Part shown: piece by piece, positions 26,458 through 36,853 of the stretch
Numbering within the stretch: position 1 is the stretch's first letter
How the letters are laid out: every line of letters begins with the position of its first letter
Source of the DNA: Bacteroidota bacterium
GTDB taxonomy: Bacteria; Bacteroidota; Bacteroidia; Chitinophagales; Chitinophagaceae
DNA length: 64,000 nt
NCBI GenBank assembly: GCA_018268035.1
Contig: JAFDXI010000169.1
Location: 36,873-100,872, forward strand
Reading direction: 5' to 3'
Position numbers and translations under genes: made by a program
The notes under the pieces: generated by a model
The model's database searches: none
What the model was told of the DNA's origin: nothing
What the model saw: only the letters and a program-made list of their open reading frames with translations

Positions 26458-27933
26458 ATGTTATTACTCGGTATTGATGTTGGTACTTCTTCTGTCAAGG
26501 CTTCTGTTGTTGATGGTGCAACTCAACAAACAATTGCTTCAGTGCAATACCCGGATTCGGAAAGAGCAATTATTTCCTTGCGTCCCGGATGGGCTGAGCA
26601 ATCACCGGATCTTTGGTGGCAGGATGTAAAAGCTGCTATTAAGAAACTTCATCACTCAGGTAAATACAACGCAGGCGATATTGGTGCAATTGGCATTTCC
26701 TATCAGATGCATGGCCTGGTATTGTTGGATAACACTGGTAATGTTTTGCGCGATAGTATTATATGGTGTGATAGCCGTGCTGTGGCTTTGGGGGAAACTG
26801 CTTTTGAAAAAATTGGCGCTAAACATTGCCTTCAAAATTTTCTGAATTCACCTGGCAATTTCACTGCATCAAAACTTGCCTGGGTGAAAGAAAATGAACC
26901 AGAAATTTTCAGCAGGATTGATAAGATGATGTTACCTGGTGATTTTATTGCACAACGCCTGACAGGTGACATTACGGTTACACCATCATCTTTGTCAGAA
27001 GGTATTTTATGGAACTTTGCAGGCAATAGTTTAGCTGTTGAAGTGATGCAATATTTCGGATTTGATCACAATATTATCCCTGAAATAAAAAATGTTTTTT
27101 CCAACCATGGAAGTCTTTTAAAATCTGTTGCTGAAGAGCTCTCACTCAAGGCCGGAATCCCTGTTTCATATAAAGCCGGTGATCAGCCAAACAATGCAGT
27201 GTCATTAAATGTTTTTGAGCCGGGTGAAGTGGCATCAACAGCAGGCACATCAGGTGTGATTTATGGAATAAGTGATGCATTAACTTTTGATCCACAAAGC
27301 CGTGTGAATAGCTTCGCTCATGTGAATCATAATAAGGAACAAACAAGGATAGGTGTGTTGTTGTGCATTAACGGAACGGGCATCTTAAATCATTGGATAA
27401 AAGATATCACTGGAGATTTGTCATACTGTAAAATGAATGAACTGGCTTCAACAATTCGGTCCGGTAGTGAAGGATTAAAAATTTTTCCTTTTGGCAATGG
27501 TGCAGAACGCATTTTAAATAATAAGATTACAGGTGCACAAATCAGCAACATTGATTTGAATAAACATACACCTGCACATATTTTCCGTGCTGTGCAGGAA
27601 GGGATTGCTTTTGCTTTCCGTTATGGCCTTGATATTATGCGCAGCAATGGTATGCATCCTTCGGTGATAAGGGCCGGCAGAGCTAATATGTTTTTAAGTG
27701 ATGTCTTTTGCGAAGCGTTTGTAAATGCTACAGGTGTGCCAGTTGAATTATACAATAGTGATGGCAGTGTGGGTGCAGCTTTGGGCGCTGGTATTGGCGC
27801 TGGTTATTTTATTCAACCTAAAGATGCTTTTGCCAACAGTAAAATGCTAAAATTGATTACACCTGTTCAGATTGCAACCTATAATGATTTGTATGAAGAG
27901 TGGAAGATGATTTTGGAAAAGCAACTACACTGA
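26458..27933 (+). CDS. xylB: Xylulokinase
   Basis: This 491-residue FGGY-family kinase phosphorylates D-xylulose to xylulose 5-phosphate. The phosphate-1 motif GIDVGTSSVKAS (residues 5-16) starts the protein. GISYQMHGLVLLD is the substrate-contacting segment. AGDQPNNAVS contains the catalytic Asp, and a late glycine-rich ADP-binding region is seen (VIRAGRANMFLS, DGSVGAALGAGIGAG). It follows xylA by 95 nt and precedes the alpha-xylosidase by only 9 nt. With xylA it completes the isomerase route of xylose into the pentose phosphate pathway. Confidence 0.95.
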   Translation: MLLLGIDVGTSSVKASVVDGATQQTIASVQYPDSERAIISLRPGWAEQSPDLWWQDVKAAIKKLHHSGKYNAGDIGAIGISYQMHGLVLLDNTGNVLRDSIIWCDSRAVALGETAFEKIGAKHCLQNFLNSPGNFTASKLAWVKENEPEIFSRIDKMMLPGDFIAQRLTGDITVTPSSLSEGILWNFAGNSLAVEVMQYFGFDHNIIPEIKNVFSNHGSLLKSVAEELSLKAGIPVSYKAGDQPNNAVSLNVFEPGEVASTAGTSGVIYGISDALTFDPQSRVNSFAHVNHNKEQTRIGVLLCINGTGILNHWIKDITGDLSYCKMNELASTIRSGSEGLKIFPFGNGAERILNNKITGAQISNIDLNKHTPAHIFRAVQEGIAFAFRYGLDIMRSNGMHPSVIRAGRANMFLSDVFCEAFVNATGVPVELYNSDGSVGAALGAGIGAGYFIQPKDAFANSKMLKLITPVQIATYNDLYEEWKMILEKQLH

Positions 27934-27942
27934 TATTTAAAA

Positions 27943-30810
27943 ATGTTTTGTATGAAATTGTTTTCAAACTTAAAGTTTGCGGGTTTTTTTTTGACAGCAT
28001 GCTTTTTTCACGCTGTTTCATCAGCACAACAAATAAACAGGTTGACTGATGGAGTTATTGTTTATCCCGCTTTAAAAAGCAGTGCAACAAAAACAGTGCG
28101 CCTGCAGGTTATTAATGATAAAATAATCCGTGTTACTGCAACACCTGCTGATACTTTTTCTACTGCAGGAAGCCTTGTTGTTTTACCACAAAACAATAAT
28201 CCTGATTTTTCAACTACTTCAACTGATAGTTCGGTAATTATTTCTACTTCATCTCTTAATGCTTTTGTAAATAAGTTCTCAGGTGCTGTGAAGTTTACTG
28301 ACTTAAAAGGTAACACTATTTTGCAGGAGTGTGCTGCTAACGGCCGGGCATTTGCGAATGTAGTATTTGATGGAGAGCCATTTTATAAAATCAGGCAAAC
28401 ATTTGAAACTGCAAACGATGATGCTATTTATGGTTTGGGCCAGCACCAGGATGGTAAGATCAACTGGCGCAACCAGCAGGTCTATATGTTTCAGAATAAC
28501 ACCGAAGTAGCAGTGCCGTTTCTTATTTCCAATAAAAACTATGGCATATTGTGGGATAATTATTCCATTTCAAAAGTGGGCGATGTGCGTGATTTCCTTC
28601 CATTGGACAGGTTGAAATTATTTGACAAAGATGGAAACGAAGGATGGCTGACAGCATCTTATTTTAATGATGCTGCCCACACCATACATCCTGATTTTAT
28701 AAAAGCAGAAAGCCATATTGATTATGAATTTTTGGGTGATACAAAACGAGACTTACCCAAAGAATTTGATATAGCAAAAGGTATGATCAGATGGGAAGGT
28801 GATATCAGTGGAAGTTATACCGGTGAATATAAATTTCGTTTTACTTATGGTGGTTATTGTAAGGCCTGGATTAATGGCAAACTTCTGTTTGATGGATGGA
28901 GACAGGCATGGAACCCTGACCTTGAAGTTGTAAACATTCATCTTGAAAAAGATAAAAAATACAGTTTTAAAATTGAATGGATTCCTGATGGTGGTGAATC
29001 ATATATCTCTGCCAAATGGTTGCCACCTGTTGATGAAAATGACAGGAACAGTTATACATTTTCTTCAGAAGCCGGTAAACAACTTGATTATTATTTTGTA
29101 TATGGAAAAAATATGGATTCTGTAATTGCAGGTTACAGGGAACTTACTGGTAAAGCGACAATCGTTCCGAAATGGGCAATGGGTTTGTGGCAAAGTAGGG
29201 AGCGTTATAAAACAGAGGATGAAATCTTAGCAACTATAAAAACATTTCGTGAAAGGCAAATCCCGATTGATAATATTGTGCTTGACTGGAGTTACTGGAA
29301 GCAGGACCAGTGGGGCAGCCAGGAATTTGATCCTTCACGTTTTCCATCACCTAATAGCATGATTAATGCATTGCATAAAAATTATCATGCACATTTTATG
29401 ATTTCTGTCTGGCCTAAATTTTATGAAGGCATTGCCAATTATAATTTGTTTGAGAAAAACGGGTGGCTCTATAGACGGAATATTGCCAACCGTCAACGTG
29501 ACTGGATTGGCGAAGGGTATGTATCTACATTTTATGATGCATTTAATACCAATGCAAGGAAAGGTTTTTGGGAGTTACTTGAAAAAAATCAATATGCGAA
29601 AGGAGTTGATGCCTGGTGGATGGATGCGAGTGAACCTGATATACTTTCAAACGTAAGCGCACAGTTGCGCAAAGAAGAAATGACACCAACTGCAATGGGG
29701 CCTGCTGCCGGCGTTTTAAATGCTTACCCATTATTTAACGCAAAGGGTATTTACGAAGGTCAGCGTGCAACAGATAATAATAAGCGGGTATTTATTCTGA
29801 CAAGGTCAGGGTTTACAGGTTCTCAACATTATGGTGCTGCCATCTGGAGTGGAGATATAGCTTCAAGATGGGAGAATATGAAAGACCAGATCGCAGCAGG
29901 TGTTAATTTCAGTATGAGTGGTATCCCTTACTGGACAATGGATATTGGTGGTTTTGCCGTTGAGCACAGGTATGAAAATGCAACTGGTGCAACACTTGAA
30001 GAATGGCGTGAACTCAATACACGCTGGTACCAGTTTGGTGCTTTCTGCCCTTTGTTCAGAGTACATGGCCAATACCCATATCGTGAGATTTTTAATATCG
30101 CGCCGGAAAACCATCCTGCTTATCAAAGCATGTTGTATTATGATCAACTCCGCTACAGGTTGATGCCTTATATTTATTCACTGGCAGGTTGGACGTATTA
30201 TAAAGATTATACAATCATGCGTGGTCTTGCAATGGATTTTCCACAGGATAGCATTGCTGATAATCTTGATGATGAATATATGTTTGGGCCTTCATTGCTG
30301 ATCAATCCTGTTTATACTTACAAGGCTACAACAAGAAAAGTGTATCTGCCTAATGGTTATGGATGGTATGATTTGTATTCAGGAAAATATAGCAAAGGCG
30401 GTGAAACTATTATTGCCCCTGCGCCTTATGAAAGAATTCCTGTTTATGTGAAAGAAGGCTCAATCATTGCAACCGGGCCTGCATTACAATATACTTCAGA
30501 AAAACCTGCTGATATTATTACTTTGTTTGTTTATACAGGCCGTGATGCAGCTTTTGATTTATATGAAGATGCTGATACAACTTATGATTATGAAAAAGGT
30601 GCATTCAGCATTATTCCTATCCGGTATAATGAAGCAACAAAAACTTTGACAATAGGAAACAGGAGCGGTTCATTTCAAGGTATGCTGCAGAAAAGAAAAT
30701 TCAATATTGTCTGGTTAAATACAAACAAACCTGTTGCGTTTGATTTTAATTTAAAACCTAATGCAACCATCCGTTATAATGGAAATGCAGTAAGTATTAA
30801 AATGCGATGA
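27943..30810 (+). CDS. Exported GH31 alpha-xylosidase with a PA14 insertion
   Basis: This 955-residue enzyme has a signal peptide (about 1-28, ending AVSSAQQ), an N-terminal GH31 domain (about 30-250), and a PA14 module (about 260-362, with YTGEYKFRFTYGGYCKAWI). The catalytic barrel contains the nucleophile D561 (DAWWMDASEPD) and the acid/base D638 (AAIWSGDIASRW). The same PA14-in-GH31 layout is known from alpha-xylosidases that act on xyloglucan oligosaccharides, such as Cellvibrio japonicus Xyl31A. It starts 9 nt after xylB; an alternative ATG three codons later (27952) fits the signal peptide equally well. With the GH35 after it, it would strip xylose and galactose from xyloglucan fragments in the periplasm. 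Confidence 0.92.
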   Translation: MFCMKLFSNLKFAGFFLTACFFHAVSSAQQINRLTDGVIVYPALKSSATKTVRLQVINDKIIRVTATPADTFSTAGSLVVLPQNNNPDFSTTSTDSSVIISTSSLNAFVNKFSGAVKFTDLKGNTILQECAANGRAFANVVFDGEPFYKIRQTFETANDDAIYGLGQHQDGKINWRNQQVYMFQNNTEVAVPFLISNKNYGILWDNYSISKVGDVRDFLPLDRLKLFDKDGNEGWLTASYFNDAAHTIHPDFIKAESHIDYEFLGDTKRDLPKEFDIAKGMIRWEGDISGSYTGEYKFRFTYGGYCKAWINGKLLFDGWRQAWNPDLEVVNIHLEKDKKYSFKIEWIPDGGESYISAKWLPPVDENDRNSYTFSSEAGKQLDYYFVYGKNMDSVIAGYRELTGKATIVPKWAMGLWQSRERYKTEDEILATIKTFRERQIPIDNIVLDWSYWKQDQWGSQEFDPSRFPSPNSMINALHKNYHAHFMISVWPKFYEGIANYNLFEKNGWLYRRNIANRQRDWIGEGYVSTFYDAFNTNARKGFWELLEKNQYAKGVDAWWMDASEPDILSNVSAQLRKEEMTPTAMGPAAGVLNAYPLFNAKGIYEGQRATDNNKRVFILTRSGFTGSQHYGAAIWSGDIASRWENMKDQIAAGVNFSMSGIPYWTMDIGGFAVEHRYENATGATLEEWRELNTRWYQFGAFCPLFRVHGQYPYREIFNIAPENHPAYQSMLYYDQLRYRLMPYIYSLAGWTYYKDYTIMRGLAMDFPQDSIADNLDDEYMFGPSLLINPVYTYKATTRKVYLPNGYGWYDLYSGKYSKGGETIIAPAPYERIPVYVKEGSIIATGPALQYTSEKPADIITLFVYTGRDAAFDLYEDADTTYDYEKGAFSIIPIRYNEATKTLTIGNRSGSFQGMLQKRKFNIVWLNTNKPVAFDFNLKPNATIRYNGNAVSIKMR

Positions 30811-30834
30811 TAGCATTGTTAAAAAAAATTAATC

Positions 30835-32481
30835 ATGCATCATATTCATTACATCTGTCAAAAAAGCAAGTTGCTTCTGATGTTATGTTGTGCAATATTC
30901 TTTTGCATCAATGGTGTTGGGCAAACTACATCCATACCACATCTTGAAATAAAAAATAACAGGACTATACTCATTGTCAACAACCAACCATTTTTGATTT
31001 TGGGTGGTGAGTTGGGCAACTCTGCTGCATCGAGCCGTGAACACATGCAAGCAATCTGGCCTCATTTGAAGAAGTTACATCTGAATACTGTTTTGATGCC
31101 TGTTTATTGGGAAAATATTGAGCCTGAAGAAAACAGATTTGATTTTTCATTGGTAGATGGTTTGATAAATGATGCATCAGCTAATCAACTGCATCTTGTG
31201 TTGTTATGGTTTGGCACCTGGAAAAACAGCATGAGCTGTTATGTGCCTTCATGGGTGAAAAAAGATTATGAACGTTTTCCGCACACTACTGGTAAGAATG
31301 GAAAATCGCAGGAAATAATTTCTGCATTTAGCAATGAAGCATTGAAAGCAGATTGTAAAGCATTTGCAGCATTGATGAAACACATAAAACAAATTGATGC
31401 AGCAAAGCAAACTGTCATCATGGTGCAGGTAGAAAATGAAGTGGGCATGTTGGGTCCGGCAAAAGAAACAATACCGGCTGCATTAAAATATTTCAATAGT
31501 AATGTGCCTGATGATTTAATGAAATACCTCATCGAAAATAAAGACAAACTTGTACCGGAATTAAGGAATAAGTGGGCTGCTGCAGGTTATAAAACCAATG
31601 GTACATGGGAAGAAGTTTTTGGAAAAGGCCTTTCAACTGATGAGATTTTCCAGGCATATTTTTATGCAAAGTTTGTGGATGAAGTTGCTGCTGCTGGCAA
31701 AGCAGAATATGATTTGCCGATGTATGTGAATACTGCTTTAAACCGGCCTGGTGTGTTGCCTGGTGATTATCCAAGTGCAGGACCTTTGCCACAGGTGATG
31801 GATATCTGGAAAATGGCTGCGCCTCATATTGATTTGTTGTCACCTGATTTTTATAACCCCGATACAAAATACTGGTGCGATTTATACACACGTCAGAACA
31901 ATGATTTGTTTATTCCTGAAATGCGTTTTGATTCTTCAATAGGTGCGAAGGTTTTCTTCACTATTGGCCATTATCATTCTTTAGGCTTTTCACCTTTTGC
32001 AATTGAATCAGGCAATGATAAAGTGAATACCATCATTGCAAACAGCTATTCTGTTTTACAACAATTGTCTCCGCTTATTTTAGAAAGTGGTGTATCAAAT
32101 ATGAATGGGGTTCTGCTTGATAAAAAAAACAGTACTGATACACTTGCATTTGGCAAGTATTTATTCAAAATATCACATGATAATACTTTAGGTTGGAACG
32201 GGCATAAAAATGATTCATTGTGGGATGCTGTTGGCGCTGTCATTATTCAAACCGGTGAAGATGAATTCTTGGTTGGCGGCAGTGGAGTGGTGATTAATTT
32301 TTTACCGGTTGATACAACATATTCTACCGGAATCCTTTCTATTGAAAATGGTTCATTCAACAATGGGGTATGGCATCCGTTATTACATTTAAATGGTGAC
32401 GAAGACCACCAGGGGCGCCACCTGTGCATACCATTACATGATTGGGATATTCAGCATTTGAAATTGTACAGGTATAAATAA
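30835..32481 (+). CDS. Exported GH35-type beta-galactosidase with DUF5597-like C-terminus
   Basis: This 548-residue enzyme has a signal peptide (about 1-30, ending NGVGQ). The TIM barrel carries the acid/base E202 in MVQVENEVGML and the likely nucleophile E362 in LFIPEMRFD. The C-terminal 140 residues, beginning after the barrel, fit the beta-domain (DUF5597) common in Bacteroidota GH35 relatives. It follows the GH31 gene by 24 nt. Beside an alpha-xylosidase, removal of the galactosyl unit from xyloglucan side chains is the likely role, but other beta-galactosides are possible. It is the last gene of the xylA operon. Confidence 0.88.
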   Translation: MHHIHYICQKSKLLLMLCCAIFFCINGVGQTTSIPHLEIKNNRTILIVNNQPFLILGGELGNSAASSREHMQAIWPHLKKLHLNTVLMPVYWENIEPEENRFDFSLVDGLINDASANQLHLVLLWFGTWKNSMSCYVPSWVKKDYERFPHTTGKNGKSQEIISAFSNEALKADCKAFAALMKHIKQIDAAKQTVIMVQVENEVGMLGPAKETIPAALKYFNSNVPDDLMKYLIENKDKLVPELRNKWAAAGYKTNGTWEEVFGKGLSTDEIFQAYFYAKFVDEVAAAGKAEYDLPMYVNTALNRPGVLPGDYPSAGPLPQVMDIWKMAAPHIDLLSPDFYNPDTKYWCDLYTRQNNDLFIPEMRFDSSIGAKVFFTIGHYHSLGFSPFAIESGNDKVNTIIANSYSVLQQLSPLILESGVSNMNGVLLDKKNSTDTLAFGKYLFKISHDNTLGWNGHKNDSLWDAVGAVIIQTGEDEFLVGGSGVVINFLPVDTTYSTGILSIENGSFNNGVWHPLLHLNGDEDHQGRHLCIPLHDWDIQHLKLYRYK

Positions 32482-32540
32482 TTAATTCATCATTAATGCC
32501 GATTATGATTTATTTTATAGTTGATAAAAAATAACTACCC

Positions 32541-32572
32541 TTCTGAAAACCTTTGCCAGTGCGGGTCTCGGA
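32541..32572 (+). repeat. Possible relic of the dispersed repeat
   Basis: TCTGAAAACCTTTGCCAGTG followed by CGGGTCTC resembles the first module of the repeat (GAAACCCTTTACCAGTAAGG). The second module is absent. Weak. Confidence 0.25.
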
Positions 32573-32628
32573 ATACCTGTATCAATGAGATAGAAGTGGT
32601 GTTATTGAATTTTTTTTATCAAGTACAA

Positions 32629-33465
32629 TTAATTCATGGTTAAAAATAAAATTCGTAAACCTGCGATGCAAAGACAAACAGCCAGTATTTTAATAATCAG
32701 TTTTGATTTTATTTTATTGGAAAGAAAAGCTCCAAACTGTGCCCCGGGTATCACACCAATACTTAAGCCCATCACTACAAACTGAATTTTTGGATCATGA
32801 TAACTTCCCTGGGAAAAATGAACTATAACACTTACTGTTGTCATAATGGCCAGGATGAAATGTGAGGTTGCAGTTGCAATATGTACAGGGAAATTTAACC
32901 ATTGCACCATTGCAGGCACATGAATGATACCGCCGCCAATGCCTAAGAGTGGTGAAATAAAACCAACTATTATACTGATAAAGATACCGAGTAACTGATT
33001 GAAAGAATAACTGAAAGAGTCTCCTGCACGGTCGGTAATATGATGTGTTACCATGCCTGATGAATTTGCAGAATTATTTTTCTGTAAAACTTCGTTTTGT
33101 TTTTTTGCTTTGATAAATAGATATGTTGCAAGGATTACCAGCAGGCTGCCAAATACAATATTGAAAATATGTTTGGGCACATATTTAATCATTAACACAC
33201 CCAGGATTGAACCGGGTATGGTGAAAGCGCCAAACAATAAACCTGCTTTGTAGTCTATTCGCTTTGAACGTGCGTAGGCAATTGATCCAGATATGGCATT
33301 TGCTGCGACTACTGCAATTGAAATAGCAGTGGTTGTGGCTGCAGGCATTTTTGGATGAGTGATGAGTAGCAATGGAACTAATATAAAACCACCACCTGCA
33401 CCAATGAGTGTACCGGATGCGCCAATCAAAAAACCAATCAATACAAGCAGGAAAATATTATCCAT
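32629..33465 (-). CDS. TauE/SafE-family membrane permease
   Basis: This 278-residue inner-membrane protein has about eight hydrophobic segments and the two related halves of the family: GASGTLIGAGGGFILVPLLL near the N-terminus and GFISPLLGIGGGIIHVPAMV in the second half. The glycine-rich GIGGG motifs are the usual signature. A charged loop (about residues 115-145) separates the halves. Members export sulfite, sulfoacetate, taurine or related anions, or have no known substrate. It stands alone, divergent from anmK, so the context gives no clue to the substrate. Confidence 0.87.
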   Translation of the reverse strand: MDNIFLLVLIGFLIGASGTLIGAGGGFILVPLLLITHPKMPAATTTAISIAVVAANAISGSIAYARSKRIDYKAGLLFGAFTIPGSILGVLMIKYVPKHIFNIVFGSLLVILATYLFIKAKKQNEVLQKNNSANSSGMVTHHITDRAGDSFSYSFNQLLGIFISIIVGFISPLLGIGGGIIHVPAMVQWLNFPVHIATATSHFILAIMTTVSVIVHFSQGSYHDPKIQFVVMGLSIGVIPGAQFGAFLSNKIKSKLIIKILAVCLCIAGLRILFLTMN

Positions 33466-33577
33466 GATTTGAAATGCTAAAAAAGATTTTTAGGTTTAAA
33501 GAAATGAAAAATTATTAATAATAGGGTTAAAATTATTTTACAAAATCATTATGTAGGTATAACCTCTTTAATTCAAT

Positions 33578-33585
33578 TATTTTTG
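33578..33585 (+). promoter_or_regulatory. -7 box directly before the anmK start
   Basis: TATTTTTG is an exact consensus match and ends only 4 nt before the ATG at 33590. If transcription starts at the usual distance, the mRNA has little or no leader. Confidence 0.5.
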
Positions 33586-33589
33586 AAAA

Positions 33590-34693
33590 ATGATTTACAG
33601 AACAATTGGTTTAATGAGTGGTTCTTCTTTGGATGGTCTTGATATTGCATTTACTGAATTGGAAGAAAACAGGGGTAAGTGGAGCTATCAGATTAAGTCT
33701 GCTACTTGTGTCAATTATGATGATGGTCTAAAACAAAAACTGGCTGATGCAAAAAATCTTGATGCTTATCATTATTGTTTATTACATGCAGCGTTTGGAA
33801 AATTTCTTGCTGATTCAGTAAATAGATTTATTGATGAAAATAATTTATATCACCAGGTGCAGTTGGTAGCATCTCATGGTCATACTGTTTTTCATGAACC
33901 ACAGTCTGGAGTTACTACTCAATTGGGTTGCGGCGCCACGCTTGCAGCGTTAACAGGAATCAATGTTGTCAGCGATTTGCGGAATATTGATGTGGCATTG
34001 GGTGGACAAGGTGCGCCGATTGTTCCATTGGGTGAAAAACTTTTATTCCCGGGTTTTGATTTTTACCTGAACATCGGAGGCATAGCAAATATTTCTTTTC
34101 ATCATGATGAAGATTTTTTCGCTTTTGATATCTGTGCAGCCAACAGGGTATTGAATATGCTGGCTGTTGATGCTGGAAAAGATTATGATGAAGATGGAAA
34201 CATGGCTGCTGCAGGTAAAGTTGTGCCTGAATTATTGGAACAGTTGAATCAACAGGAATATTACATACTTCCATCTCCAAAATCGTTGTCAAATAATTTC
34301 GGTACTGAAATTTTATATCCTTTGATACAATCATTTAATATAAACAACAACGATGCTTTGAGCACTTACACTGAACATATTGCACAGCATGTATTTCATG
34401 CTGTAAAAAAAATTATTGAACAACAAGGGATGAATCAAAATGGTTATAAGATTTTGATTACTGGTGGAGGTGCATTGAATAGCTTCCTTGTAAATTTGTT
34501 AAGAGAAAAACTTTCTGCTGCTGAAGTTGAAGTTGTCATTCCTGAACAAAATATAATCATGTATAAAGAAGCATTGATTATGGCATTGTTGGGTGTGTTG
34601 AGATGGCGGGAAGAAAACACTGTTCTTGCATCTGTGACAGGTGCATCAAGGAATAGTATTGGCGGTGCAGTCTGGATAGGGCAGGAGGCTTAA
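33590..34693 (+). CDS. anmK: Anhydro-N-acetylmuramic acid kinase
   Basis: This 367-residue ASKHA-fold kinase phosphorylates and opens 1,6-anhydro-MurNAc during peptidoglycan recycling, giving MurNAc 6-phosphate. The N-terminal phosphate motif GLMSGSSLDGLDIA, the segment ASHGHTVFHEP, GGQGAPIVPLGEKLLFPG and the ADP-binding TGGGALNSFL are all family-typical. Length is normal. Other recycling genes (murQ, nagZ, ampG) are not nearby. The dipeptide epimerase at 56595, which also belongs to murein recycling, is in the same window but unlinked. Confidence 0.95.
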   Translation: MIYRTIGLMSGSSLDGLDIAFTELEENRGKWSYQIKSATCVNYDDGLKQKLADAKNLDAYHYCLLHAAFGKFLADSVNRFIDENNLYHQVQLVASHGHTVFHEPQSGVTTQLGCGATLAALTGINVVSDLRNIDVALGGQGAPIVPLGEKLLFPGFDFYLNIGGIANISFHHDEDFFAFDICAANRVLNMLAVDAGKDYDEDGNMAAAGKVVPELLEQLNQQEYYILPSPKSLSNNFGTEILYPLIQSFNINNNDALSTYTEHIAQHVFHAVKKIIEQQGMNQNGYKILITGGGALNSFLVNLLREKLSAAEVEVVIPEQNIIMYKEALIMALLGVLRWREENTVLASVTGASRNSIGGAVWIGQEA

Positions 34694-34738
34694 AATATTT
34701 TTTTATATGAATCGTTTTACAACCGTTATACAATAAGC

Positions 34739-35164
34739 ATGAAAATTTTGTTTGCATCAGTTTGTATGATTTGCCTCCTTGCCTGCCAGGATAGTTTTGA
34801 TAATAAAACATATTCTGCAAACAAGGAAAGTCTTGCACAAAGAGAAAGTGAAAATCCTGCACAATTCCTTAGGATATCTTCTGATGATAAAAAAAATTTA
34901 TTTGGTGCAACAGTAGTGAAAGGTAAAGTAGTGAATACTGCATCCGTTGTTGCATTTAAAAACACACGCATCAGGATGTTGTGTTTCGCTAAAGGTGTAC
35001 CTGTTGAAGAACATGAAGATGTTTTACCTGATATTATTAAACCGGGAACTGTAAAAAATTTTAAAACAAAGTATCATTTACCAAAAGGAACGGATAGTCT
35101 TGCCTTAACTGTCATGAGCGCAGATGCTGTTAGCGACAGCATTTTGAATACATTAAAAAAATGA
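34739..35164 (+). CDS. Small predicted lipoprotein of unknown function
   Basis: This 141-residue protein starts with a lipoprotein signal (lipobox LLAC, Cys at residue 16). I do not recognise a family. The mature part has a beta-rich pattern with alternating hydrophobic residues (about 60-135), as in a small immunoglobulin-like or FxLYD-type domain: [20 protein letters not shown], then [20 protein letters not shown]. It starts 45 nt after anmK on the same strand and its last 12 bases overlap the end of the convergent adenine deaminase gene. Export to the periplasm or outer membrane is the only functional statement I can support. Confidence 0.7.
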   Translation: MKILFASVCMICLLACQDSFDNKTYSANKESLAQRESENPAQFLRISSDDKKNLFGATVVKGKVVNTASVVAFKNTRIRMLCFAKGVPVEEHEDVLPDIIKPGTVKNFKTKYHLPKGTDSLALTVMSADAVSDSILNTLKK

Positions 35165-36796
35165 AAAGCTATCTCCATCAAACAAACCGAGGTCGCTCAG
35201 TTTGATATGTGGAATTACAAGCAAGGCCATAAAACTTAAAGTCATAAATGGTGCGGATAATGTTGCGCCAAGATTTTTTGCCATAGCATCAATTGCTGTG
35301 TAAGCAGCAGCAACTTTATATCCGTCATCATCACTCATTAGCCCTGCAATAGGTAATGGCAAAACTTTTTCATCAGTTTCATCAACACAACTCACCCCGC
35401 CTTTGTGTTGAATGATTAAATTGATTGATTTCGCCAATGAAATATCGTCGCAACCCACTGCAACTATATTATGGCTGTCATGTGCAACTGATGATGCAAT
35501 AGCGCCTTTTTTTAAACCAAAATTTTTAATAAATGCTTTGGCAACAGGTGCTTGCCGGTAACGGTTGACTACAACAATTTTTAAAATATCATTATCAATA
35601 TCACAGTTGATAATATCGTTTTGAATAATAGGTTGAACATAAATTTTATTAGTGATAAGCTGACCATCCAATGCTTCTATCAAGGGGATTTTATTTTCTA
35701 AGAAAGGAAATGATGTAGCTACCACTTTCAAATCATCAACGCCAATTTCATTTGCAGAAAAATTGTTGATTGGATTTACCGGCACAGATTGGATTAATGT
35801 TTTTCCATTATCTGCAACCAATTTGCCATTGATATAAGTTTGTAGCACTTTAAATTCTTCAAGATTATTAACGAGAATAAAATCTGCCACGTCACCCACA
35901 TTTAATAAGCCTGTATTTAATTGATAGTGATGAGCAGGATTGATGCAGGCAGCCTGTAAAACATTAAATACATCAATACCTTTTGCAACAGCTCTTTTGC
36001 ACAATGAATTTATATGTCCTTCCACCAGGCTGTCCGGGTGTTTATCATCACTGCAAAACATCATTCTATCAGGGTAATGATTTAATAAATTTATCAATGC
36101 TTCAAAGTTTTTTGCAGCGCTGCCTTCACGTATAATAATGTTCATACCAAATTTCAGTTTATCCAAAGCTTCTGCTTCGGTAAAACATTCATGGTCTGTT
36201 GAGATGCCTGCATCAATATATTGTTTTGCCTGTTCACCACGCAAGCCTGGTGCATGTCCATCAACAGGTTTGTTTAATTTTTTTGCTGCATTGATTTTTT
36301 TAAAAACTTCTTCATCATGCTGAAGCACGCCTGGAAAGTTCATCATTTCACTCAGGTAATGCACTTCCGGTTTTTGTAAAATTGTTTCTACATCAGAACT
36401 GTCCAATGCAGCGCCTGTAGTTTCGAAAACTGTTGCGGGTACACAACTGGGTGCGCCGAAGTAAAATTTGAAATTTACTTTCTTTCCATTCTCAATCATG
36501 TATTCAACACCTTTCATTCCAATAACGTTGGCTATTTCATGCGGGTCACTTACTGTGGCAACTGTGCCATGCACTACAGCAAGCCTTGCAAATTCTGATG
36601 GCACTAACATGCTGCTTTCAATATGCACATGGCTATCTATAAATCCTGGAAGAATATAAGGCAATGAAGCATTTTCGTTTTTACTTTTTATTTCAATTGA
36701 AATAATTTTTCCATTTTCAACATGCACGTTAGCTGTGTGGATAAATCTTTTTTCAATGTTGACAAGGTTGCCTGTAATGATAAATGAAGATTGCAT
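35153..36796 (-). CDS. ade: Adenine deaminase
   Basis: This 547-residue amidohydrolase converts adenine to hypoxanthine and ammonia. The metal-binding [14 protein letters not shown] (H56, H58) opens the barrel. Later motifs include [24 protein letters not shown] and [17 protein letters not shown]. The C-terminal domain with [14 protein letters not shown] is the hallmark that separates Ade from adenosine deaminase. Length is typical. The ATG is at 36796. A structured leader with a strong terminator stands about 30 nt upstream, so transcription may be controlled by attenuation. It converges with a small lipoprotein gene (12-base overlap). Confidence 0.94.
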   Translation of the reverse strand: MQSSFIITGNLVNIEKRFIHTANVHVENGKIISIEIKSKNENASLPYILPGFIDSHVHIESSMLVPSEFARLAVVHGTVATVSDPHEIANVIGMKGVEYMIENGKKVNFKFYFGAPSCVPATVFETTGAALDSSDVETILQKPEVHYLSEMMNFPGVLQHDEEVFKKINAAKKLNKPVDGHAPGLRGEQAKQYIDAGISTDHECFTEAEALDKLKFGMNIIIREGSAAKNFEALINLLNHYPDRMMFCSDDKHPDSLVEGHINSLCKRAVAKGIDVFNVLQAACINPAHHYQLNTGLLNVGDVADFILVNNLEEFKVLQTYINGKLVADNGKTLIQSVPVNPINNFSANEIGVDDLKVVATSFPFLENKIPLIEALDGQLITNKIYVQPIIQNDIINCDIDNDILKIVVVNRYRQAPVAKAFIKNFGLKKGAIASSVAHDSHNIVAVGCDDISLAKSINLIIQHKGGVSCVDETDEKVLPLPIAGLMSDDDGYKVAAAYTAIDAMAKNLGATLSAPFMTLSFMALLVIPHIKLSDLGLFDGDSFSFF

Positions 36797-36825
36797 GCAG
36801 ATGAAGATAGGCTAAGTGTATATAC

Positions 36826-36853
36826 AAAAAAAATCCTCCAAAAGTTGGAGGAT
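36826..36853 (-). terminator. Strong intrinsic terminator in the ade leader
   Basis: On the - strand ATCCTCCAA pairs with TTGGAGGAT (9 bp, 3-nt loop) and is followed by a run of about eight T. In the + direction the T-run is shorter. Confidence 0.75.
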
